The notes below the pieces were generated by a model. The model saw nothing but the letters and a program-made list of their open reading frames with translations. It had not been told where the DNA came from and did no database searches. From assembly GCA_022565745.1 (NCBI GenBank), contig JAIUMB010000153.1, forward strand, positions 1 to 5,156: DNA of 5,156 nt. The letters run 5' to 3'. A program made the translations under genes and the position numbers. Position 1 is the first letter of the stretch; each line of letters starts with the position of its first letter. The stretch is from Cryomorphaceae bacterium. Lineage in GTDB: Bacteria > Bacteroidota > Bacteroidia > Flavobacteriales > Schleiferiaceae. Of the stretch, positions 1 to 5,156 are shown piece after piece.

Positions 1-150
1 ATAAGGGCCACTGAAGGCTTCTAAGTGCTCCATCCAAATGGACTTTCCACTAAGGTCAAGTAATTCAAGAGAAATATCGCTGCTGTATGGCTGATGGAAT
101 GACAATTCAAATTGTCCTTGACTTGGATTAGGGTACAACTTCAAGCTACC
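1..150 (-). other. Type IX secretion system type A sorting domain (C-terminal, truncated by window)
   Basis: From about residue 1669 the protein reads GSLKLYPNPSQGQFELSF, then SSDISLELLDLSGKSIW, and the window ends soon after. L-Y-P-N-P-x-x-G-x-F followed by a V/I-x-L-x-D-x-x-G-K strand is the signature of the Por/type IX type A sorting domain, which directs proteins through the outer membrane of Bacteroidota and is usually cut off during surface attachment. About 50 of the usual 75-80 residues are inside the window. The last strands and the stop codon should lie within roughly 100 bases beyond position 1. Confidence 0.92.
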
Positions 151-3100
151 AGCCAAGGTATGTGTTTGAACCGAAATATTTTCAGCCCAAACTGTCTGGC
201 AAACCGTATCCGTATCACATAATCCGTAGGCTATCAAACAGACATCAAAGGAGTCGGTTTGCGCAAACTGATGAACAACTGTATCTGTCGTGTAGGTTGT
301 CCCTTCAATCAACCATAGGATTGAGTCGGCATTTTGACTGGTATTGAAAAACTCTACTGTATGGCTAATTTGATTAAAGGTAAAATTGGCCTTTACCGTA
401 TCGGTATTTGGCACGATGGGCACTTCAGTTCTTAAATCCGAACAACCTTCAGAGCCATAGTGCACGCGACCTTTCCATGATCTCGGACTCAAATTTCCAC
501 CAAACAAACCAGATTTTGTAACACCCGTTAAAATCTCTAAATCGGCATTTGAACCAAGACTTGAACCAAGCGGATTACCCGAAGCGTAACTAAAGTTTCC
601 GGTTATTGGCTGCAAATAAATACCATATACTTGATTGGCTGAGAGTGCAATTGGATTGCTTAAATTGAATTTAACAAAGTTAGCTGTTCCTTGTAAATTC
701 ACATTGGTTACCGTCTCAACAAACGTCCATGATGCAGGTGTATTCTCATGACCTTGCAAAGAACCCACTTTATAGTAAACGTTTATATCTGTAAGTCCCG
801 AACTTGCCCCAACCACTGAAAAACCAGTAAGGGTCAACGCATTAAAGATGTCTAAGTCAAACATGTTCCCTCCATTTGCCGTCTGAACATTACCCGTTGC
901 TGTAGACTCCAAAGAATCAGAAATATCGTTATAAGCAACATAATAAGTTGGCTGACCTGCTGTAGGAACCGTAAAACTGTTCCCTACTCCAATAGGAGAG
1001 CCTCCAGTAGGCACATCAAACCAATTGTAAATGATATTAGGTAATGGCAACGCCTCTATGGTAACGGAAGTCTCGCCGGCACAAAAAGCGACGTCTTCTA
1101 CACGTGGTTGAAACGGTAGAATGGCCAAACTATCAAAGCTCAGTGAATCGTTAGATAAGAGTTGGTCATTAGCCAAACTCACATAAGCATTGACATTGAT
1201 GTACCCACCCCAGTAACTATTGATGGTGCCTAAAGAAACCGTATCCACTTCATTTTCTAGTAGATTACCGGTATAAGTGAATGTAAACGACTGATTGATA
1301 TCACCTGTGATGTCCATTTGGATTGGCAGCGAAGTGATCGGGAAGAAACCATTATTTCTGATCTCTACACGAACATCCATTAAGCTATCTCCACATGCTC
1401 CATCTTCAGGACTTACTAAGCTCACCAATTCTGCATCGAACTCGATGGGCACGCAGATCTCGATGGGATCATTCCAAGGACCAAAGCCACCTTGCGGACA
1501 AGCTTCGCGAATGTATACACAGACGCACTGACCCATTGGTAAACTATCCAAATGGAAGCCCTGATTATTGGTTACATTAGTAATTATATTACCCAATAAA
1601 GAACCAGGCGTAAATCCACAAACATCCCATTCTATTTCCCATTCGTTAACATTACCAAAGCTTTCCCAACTGATGAATGAACCACCAGGATACAAGGAAT
1701 CAACATCTTCGTTGAACACACCCGTACAAGGAAGGGGATCAAACTGGTAAACGCCAGGGTCTGGGGTGGCTGTACGAGCCACACCCTCTATATCGGTAGG
1801 CACATCGGCCAAAACATTGGCACCTAAGGCTTTTACAGCACCTACGGTTGGACGATAGAAATCCGCACCTACACCCAAAAAGCCCGGATCAGCCTCAGCG
1901 CCGTTGACATCAAAGCCAGCAGTTTGCCAGTCAGAGAACGTGTTCACATTACCACCCTGAAAACCAAAGGTAACATTATTCATCGTTGGTGAGAAATATA
2001 CGTTGTTGTCGAAATCAATATTTGCTCCGGCACTGGTGTTGTAATTAAAGAATCCTGGCGCAGAAGATCTATCCAAGTAGAAAATATTGTTCTTTACTTC
2101 TACATCACTTTGCGCTCCACTGCAGAACCAAAGTCGGGTTGCTGATGCAGATGTTGCATTGGGTTGATCAACCACAACGGTGTTATGATAAACCTTCCAG
2201 TGGTTATTAAGCGCACCTATGAAATACAAGGCATAAATAACACCTCCGTTGTTGATGTTGTATACCAGGTTATTGGCCATAATGCTAGGCTGAGCTGCTG
2301 TAGCTGTTGCACTGGACAAATAAATCGGGTAGGCCGCATTGGTCGTGGTGGTATTTTGGGTATTGTTATCGTGAATGCGGTTGTTGGTAATCACATTCGC
2401 CGAATGTCCTTGGGTCAAGAAGATGCCGTAAAAGGTACTCAAGGTCGTGCGGTCGGCGCGATTGAAGGTATTGCCATCTACTACCAAACTGTCTTGACTG
2501 CGGAAGTATGAACCGTACAAGTAGAAGTCTTCAAACACACTGTTGATAACCTTATTTCCTACATTGCGTTGCGCACTACTCTGTCCGCTGATCGTAATTC
2601 CGTAGTACCCACCTTTATGAAAGTTGTTGATAAAGGTATTGTGATTACCAACATCGCCACCTAAGGTTCCCGAGGTAGGACTACCACTCATTACCACGTT
2701 ACTAAAGTTTAACGAGGTGGAGTTGTCTTCGGTGGTAAAGCTACAACTGCTAAACACGTTGTGCGACGCTTGATTGGTCATAAAGAGCACCCAGCCAAAG
2801 CTGGCTCCATTGGCTTCAATGTTTAAACTATCAACGGTGACATAGCTTGTTCCATTAAACGTTACCGTATTGCGGTCACCGGAACCTTGTGCAGAATAAG
2901 ACAAGGTATTACCGTTACCATTGATGGTTATGCGATTTGAGGCCGATGTGCCTTCAATTGAGCCAAGTTCAAATTGTTCATTGTAAGGGCCATTTTGCAC
3001 ATTTACCGTTACGGGACCACAAACACCGTAGGCATTTAAGACATTCGCTAAGTCAGTAAAGCTGGTGAAATTCGTTGCCGATGGCGTAGAAAACTGGTCA

Positions 3101-5156
3101 ATAGTAAATGTCCCCGACAAGCCTGCACGAAAATCCAACAATTCAATGCTGTTGTTGCTCAAGTCAATATCTGGACCAGGTACAATGCTGTCTACAGTAA
3201 CTTCAATATCGTATACCACACCCCCCGCTACAATAAAAGAGCCCATATTGACGGCAACGAGATTGCCCGGATAGAATGAATCAACCACCATTATGGCTGT
3301 TTGTGGTACGTTATTTACTGTCCAACTCATATAAACCGTGTCTATGGTATCGGTGGCAAAGCTGCCAATCTCCACAATCACGTCGGCTGAACCAGGACAT
3401 CCTGCGCTAGGCTCAATAAAACGTACGATACCAATATCCGCACCTACCGGTGGTTCAAACTGATATGCACCGGGATCAGGTGCAGGTGTGCGTGGGTCAC
3501 CATCGATGTCAGTGGGCACATCGGTCAATACATTTTGGCCTAAGAACTTGATGGCCGCGGCTGATGGACGAAGGAAGTCGTTCCCGGTTCCACCGATGAA
3601 TAAGGGGTCAAACTCGATACCATTGACATCGAAGCCCGCCGTTTGCCAAGCAGCAAAAGTCGAAATATTTGCACCGTTAAATCCAAAATCAAAATTGCTA
3701 GTCCCAGCCGGTACGTGATAATTGTTATTATTTACATCTACAGTGTTTGCTGCACTAGTAAAGTAAACCATATGCTTTGGCGGCGTATTTCCTCTATCGA
3801 GATAAAAAATATTGTTTTTAATCTCCATATTATTTTGCGCCCCACTAACAAACACCATTCTGGTTGCAGATGACGATGTAGATGATGGGTCATCGACCAC
3901 TACCGTATTGTGAAGTATGCGCCAGTGGTTATTTAATGCACCAAGCAAGTAAACCGCGTAGATGATTCCTCCGTTGTTGATGTTATAAATCAAGTTATTG
4001 GCCAAGACATTATACGAAGCTGCATTAGGCGCATCGGCTCCGCTCATATAAATGGGGTAGCTTGCTGCAGTCGAACTGGTTACACTTGTTGCAACATCAT
4101 GCACACGATTACCCATAATACGAGCATTGCTGATCCCTGTGGTGAAAAACAAACCATACGTGGTTGAATTGTCGGTTCTATTTTCTCTACTTATGTCATT
4201 GTTTTCAATGATTAACGAATCCTGTGCACGTGCATATATACCATAAAGAGCATAGTCTTCCATCACCGAGTTGCGAATCACATTACCGACGTTCCGCACC
4301 GTTGTTGATGAACCATTAAGCGTAAAAGAATAATAACCGCCAATATGGTGGTTGTTTTCAAATAAATTGTAATTACCCGTATTGCCCAAAGTTACAGCTG
4401 ATGTTGGGCTATTACTCATCACCACACTAGAGAAAAATGTAGATGTACTCGATGTGCTGGTTTCAAATAAACAGTTTTTAAATGTGTTGTGATCGGCGCC
4501 CTGGGTTAAGAGTAAAACCCAACCATGCGTTGTTCCGTTGGCTTTAATCTCCAAACTATCAAAAGTAAACCAATCGGCACCATTCATAGTAAGTGTCGTG
4601 CGATCATTGGTTCCCGCTGCAGTATATTGTAGTGTATTACCATTTCCATTTACTGTAATGGTGTTTACAGAGGATGCACCAACAACCTCACCAAATTCAA
4701 CCTCCTCATTGTAAGGCCCAGAGTTAGGGACAACGTTGACCACAACCGGGCCGCATATTCCATTGACATCAAGGAAACTAGACAAATCGTTAAACGACTG
4801 GAAGTTTGTTCCACCCGTCGCAGTAGCACTGTTAATGGTATACGTCCCACTAATGGCTGGGGTCAGAGAAACCGAAAGGGTATCGTTGAAATTAACGGTA
4901 TCCACTTGGTTATTGGGTAAAGAGGTCCAAGCCACAATATTGGTTGTGGTGTTTGCAACAAAGTTGTGCGAACCCAAAGTGATATTAATAAATGATTGTC
5001 CGATACCACCAATGGTATCAAGCGTAGTGCTTACCATTTGACCAGGCTGCGGCACACCGTTAAGTGTCCAATCTACTTGTACGGAATCGATGATGTTGAT
5101 ACCAAAGTTTTGCACACGCACCACAATATCTTCCACACCCGGACAAAATGCTACCG
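1..5156 (-). CDS. Giant multidomain secreted protein, parallel beta-helix/CARDB/PKD with type IX sorting domain (partial, both ends missing)
   Basis: One frame (codons at 5154..5152 down to 3..1) stays open for 1718 codons with no stop, and landmark motifs spread along it all fall in the same frame, so there is no frameshift. Start and stop codons both lie outside the window. Domain order: CARDB-like linker, beta-helix A, CARDB-like linker, beta-helix B, Fn3-like, CARDB-like, Ig-like, beta-sandwich-like, PKD, type IX sorting domain. No membrane segment or signal peptide is visible; a signal peptide would be at the unseen N terminus. The C-terminal YPNPSQG motif predicts Sec export, then passage through the type IX system to the surface or medium. 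The protein is rich in Asn, Thr, Ser, Asp and Gly, as usual for Bacteroidota exoproteins. I infer an adhesin or glycan-interacting role. No catalytic residues are recognisable, so an enzymatic role is neither shown nor excluded. Neighbours, promoter and operon context cannot be seen. Confidence 0.95.
184..402 (-). other. PKD domain
   Basis: Residues 1585-1657. The strand KANFTFNQISHTVEFFNTS is followed by ADSILWLIEG, then VVHQFAQTDSFDVCLIA and CDTDTVCQTVWAE. This matches the PKD order of F-x-N-x-S, then W-x-x-G, then H-x-F, then a Y/F-x-V-x-L strand and a final T-V strand. Two cysteines near the end (in VCLIAYGLC and TVCQTV) are typical of PKD domains in gliding-type Bacteroidota proteins. 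PKD domains are Ig-like extracellular spacers or interaction modules. Length is normal, about 73 residues. Confidence 0.85.
445..906 (-). other. Beta-sandwich-like region of unassigned family
   Basis: Residues about 1417-1570. It starts TGNVQTANGGNMFDLDIFN, has strands LTLTGFSVVG, DINVYYKVGSLQGH, ASWTFVETVTNVNLQG, ANFVKFNLSNPIAL and NQVYGIYLQP, and ends ILTGVTKSGLF...PRSWKGRVHYG. Alternating hydrophobic residues and the Gly/Asn turns suggest a jelly-roll or beta-sandwich of about 150 residues. The layout (a GNMFD opening, an 'effect on position and timing' core of paired strands, and a closing W-x-G-R-x-x-Y) resembles domains seen before the sorting domain in other Bacteroidota exoproteins. 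I cannot name the family. A carbohydrate-binding role is possible but unproven. A short Cys-containing link (GCSDLRTEVPIVP) leads to the PKD domain. Confidence 0.55.
925..1119 (-). other. Ig-like domain (short, Bacteroidota exoprotein type)
   Basis: Residues 1346-1410. The sequence runs LPFQPRVEDVAFCAGETSV, then IIYNWFDVPTGGSPIGVG, then SFTVPTAGQPTYYVAYND. The order C-x-G-E, then Y-x-W-F-x-x-x-x-G-G-x-P-I-G-x-G, then YYV is a familiar short Ig-like domain placed near the C terminus of type IX-secreted proteins of this phylum. At about 65 residues it is normal size for that group. It probably acts as a spacer, and no ligand can be assigned. Confidence 0.75.
1135..1440 (-). other. Third CARDB-like domain
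   Basis: Residues 1239-1340. It begins FDAELVSLVSPEDGACGD and continues with MDVRVEIRNNGFFPITSLPIQ, so it shows the V-x-V-x-I-x-N-x-G signature of CARDB domains and the same P-x-x-G/A-x-C approach found in the unit 2 linker (PSAGCPG). It closes with an Asn/Asp turn, LLSNDSLSF, as the linkers do. The cysteine C1254 sits where C4 and C586 sit in the linkers. It is therefore probably a relative of the linkers, here without a beta-helix after it. Confidence 0.7.
1447..1728 (-). other. Cysteine-rich fibronectin-III-like domain
   Basis: Residues 1143-1236, directly after helix B. Fn3-like features are an early SFISWESFG strand, the NEWEIEWDVCGF strand, a long middle loop, and the late VCVYIREACPQGGFGPWNDPIEIC segment written here as CVCVYIREAC followed by FGPWNDPIEIC. 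The Y-x-R-x-x-C then PW-x-x-P-I arrangement is common in Fn3 domains of Bacteroidota exoproteins. Six cysteines occur in 94 residues (1143, 1179, 1210, 1212, 1219, 1234), far denser than elsewhere in the protein, which suggests disulfide bonds in this exported domain. Such domains often act as spacers or glycan-binding modules. The exact family was not checked against profiles. Confidence 0.65.
1741..3117 (-). other. Right-handed parallel beta-helix module B
   Basis: Residues 680-1138. It has the same plan as module A: SGTFTID, NFTSFTDLANVL, GVCGPVTVNV, PYNEQFELGSIEGTSASNRI. Ten rungs follow: VDSLNIEANG, HNVFSSCSFT, HNTFINN, GNKVINSVFED, DSLVVDGNTF, ANVITNNRIHD, PSIMANNLVYNI, WKVYHNTVVVD, VEVKNNIFYLD and IDFDNNVYF. 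The WQTAGFDVNG tail begins at W1076 and the closing segment DIEGVART...PDPGVYQF ends the module. Rung number and order match module A one for one, so the duplication took in the whole folded module. The stacked Asn residues at equal places in successive rungs suggest an asparagine ladder, which stabilises this fold. No active site is recognised. Confidence 0.85.
3118..3453 (-). other. CARDB-like (Ig-fold) linker domain of unit 2
   Basis: Residues 568-679, between helix A and helix B. It reads GADIGIVRFIEPSAGCPG, a V-I-V strand (DVIVEIGSF), IDTVYMSWTVNNVPQ, a middle strand pair (VVYDIEVTVDSI) and the closing DIDLSNNSIELLDF, where the polar DLSNN turn is the usual end of a CARDB domain. It keeps a single cysteine (C586) at the same place as C4 in the first linker. 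The complete linker is about 112 residues, near the normal size of one CARDB domain. The assignment is by pattern, and a role as spacer between the helices is inferred. Confidence 0.75.
3457..4851 (-). other. Right-handed parallel beta-helix module A
   Basis: Residues 102-566. The module opens with a segment typical of Bacteroidota exoproteins: SGTYTIN, NFQSFNDLSSFL, GICGPVVVNV, then PYNEEVEFGEVVGASSVNTI. About ten helix rungs follow at residues 194-481. Each has a hydrophobic strand followed by an Asn-containing turn: FDSLEIKANG, HNTFKNCLFE, YNLFENN, GNVIRNSV, DSLIIENNDI, ARIMGNRVHD, YNVLANNLIYNI, WRILHNTVVVD, MEIKNNIFYLD and VDVNNNNYHV. This is the PbH1/NosD-like spacing. The tail has WQTAGFDVNG (W503) and then a closing DIDGDPRT...PDPGAYQF segment seen in many such proteins. 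Beta-helices of this kind include polysaccharide lyases and adhesins. I see no convincing catalytic set of residues, so a binding or structural role is more likely. Confidence 0.85.
4852..5154 (-). other. CARDB-like (Ig-fold) linker domain of unit 1, partial
   Basis: Residues 1-101 show the CARDB pattern of alternating hydrophobic strands around an N-x-G turn: DIVVRVQNFG, then IDSVQVDWTLNGVPQPG, then a late strand ending in an Asn/Asp-rich turn (NFNDTLSVSL). CARDB domains are Ig-like adhesion modules common in large prokaryotic surface proteins. The equivalent domain in unit 2 aligns well (CPG, V-V-V strand, IDTVYMSWTVNNVPQ). The first strand is cut off by the window edge. The domain is probably a rigid spacer between beta-helices, which is inference from position. 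The CARDB assignment is by pattern and was not confirmed by a profile search. Confidence 0.7.

Larger units (their letters stand above)
1741..3456 (-). repeat. Tandem unit 2 (linker plus beta-helix B), complete
   Basis: Residues 567-1138 (572 residues, 1716 bases) are the complete second copy of the unit. It runs from the linker start PPVGADIG, through the CARDB-like domain and the helix module, to the closing motif PDPGVYQF, and joins unit 1 directly with no spacer. Hand alignment of the best-conserved part (residues 960-1029 against 385-454) gives 51 identities in 70 positions without gaps. The linkers and the N-terminal part of the helix modules are clearly less alike. Short DNA identities survive, such as cctccgttgttgatgtt beginning at 2243 and again at 3968. 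After this copy the architecture changes to single C-terminal domains. Confidence 0.9.
3457..5156 (-). repeat. Tandem unit 1 (linker plus beta-helix A), N-terminal edge cut by window
   Basis: Residues 1-566 form the first visible copy of a unit that recurs immediately downstream in the protein. It begins inside a CARDB-like linker (CPG at residues 4-6) and ends with the closing motif PDPGAYQF. Matching landmarks sit 572-582 codons apart in the next copy: CPG (4 and 586), the SGT start of the helix module (102 and 680), CGP (134 and 712), NNHW (W411 and W986) and WQTAGFDVNG (W503 and W1076). By comparison with unit 2, about 18 linker residues are missing at the window edge. The two copies have diverged widely at the DNA level, so this is an old protein-level duplication rather than a recent exact DNA repeat. 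Confidence 0.9.

Noticed and set aside
162..347. Plus-strand open frame of 61 codons
   Set aside because: It lies opposite the PKD and sorting-domain coding sequence, and its translation has no domain-like pattern.
1295..1750. Three overlapping plus-strand open frames of 60-78 codons
   Set aside because: They overlap each other and lie opposite the Fn3-like and CARDB-like coding region. They show no protein-like features.
2164..2511. Plus-strand open frame of 115 codons
   Set aside because: It is exactly antisense to, and codon-aligned with, the beta-helix B coding frame. It has no recognisable domain or ribosome binding site, and its Val/Gly/Asn content mirrors the Asn/Thr codons of the real gene.
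3065..3873. Plus-strand open frames of 69-76 codons
   Set aside because: They are antisense to the linker of unit 2 and the end of helix A, and are composition shadows only.
4665..4850. Minus-strand open frame of 61 codons
   Set aside because: It is out of frame with the long gene and sits inside the helix A coding sequence, where the main frame carries clear motifs (CGP, PYNEEVEF).
4736..5041. Plus-strand open frame of 101 codons
   Set aside because: It lies antisense to the unit 1 linker and helix start, which have strong family motifs. No domain, start signal or neighbour supports it.
1741..5156. Possible CRISPR array or DNA-level tandem repeat
   Set aside because: The repetition is at protein level with a period of about 1.7 kb. 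DNA identity is patchy, and there are no short direct repeats with regular spacers.
1..5156. Possible polysaccharide lyase or other enzyme
   Set aside because: Beta-helix folds are shared with lyases, but I could not identify a conserved Lys/Arg/Asp catalytic set or calcium site typical of a known lyase family, so no enzymatic function is called.
1..5156. Promoters, terminators or an internal start within the gene
   Set aside because: No stop interrupts the frame and no gap between genes exists here. In-frame ATG codons lie inside recognised domains, so there is no reason to place a start or regulatory site.

Overview
The whole window is the inside of one very large protein gene on the minus strand. 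The frame whose codons begin at position 5154 and run down to position 1 has no stop in 1718 codons. Neither the start codon nor the stop codon is present, so the gene is open at both ends. No second gene, RNA gene, mobile element, CRISPR array, promoter or terminator can be supported, and every plus-strand reading frame is an antisense shadow. Residue numbers used throughout count from the codon at 5154..5152 as residue 1. They are not the numbers of the full protein.

Reading from N to C terminus (high to low coordinates), the protein has two long tandem units, each made of a CARDB/Ig-like linker followed by a right-handed parallel beta-helix (residues 1-566 and 567-1138). The N-terminal edge of the first unit is cut by the window. 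After the units come a cysteine-rich fibronectin-III-like domain (1143-1236), a third CARDB-like domain (1239-1340), an Ig-like domain (1346-1410), an unnamed beta-sandwich-like region (about 1417-1570), a PKD domain (1585-1657), and the beginning of a Por/type IX secretion system type A sorting domain (from about 1669, with LYPNPSQGQF). About 30 more residues and the stop codon should lie just beyond position 1.

The type IX sorting domain points to Bacteroidota, because that secretion system is confined to this and closely related phyla. The moderate GC content, the Asn/Thr/Ser-rich protein and the mixture of CARDB, PKD, Fn3-like and beta-helix domains fit a free-living, probably aquatic or marine member (Flavobacteriales or Saprospirales type). 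The exact lineage cannot be read from this window.

The likely product is a secreted or cell-surface-anchored multidomain protein of an adhesin or carbohydrate-interacting type. Its function is not known and no catalytic site is evident. The main point of interest is the diverged tandem duplication of a roughly 575-residue linker-plus-helix unit. Because the first residues of the window are already inside a linker, at least one more unit probably lies upstream.
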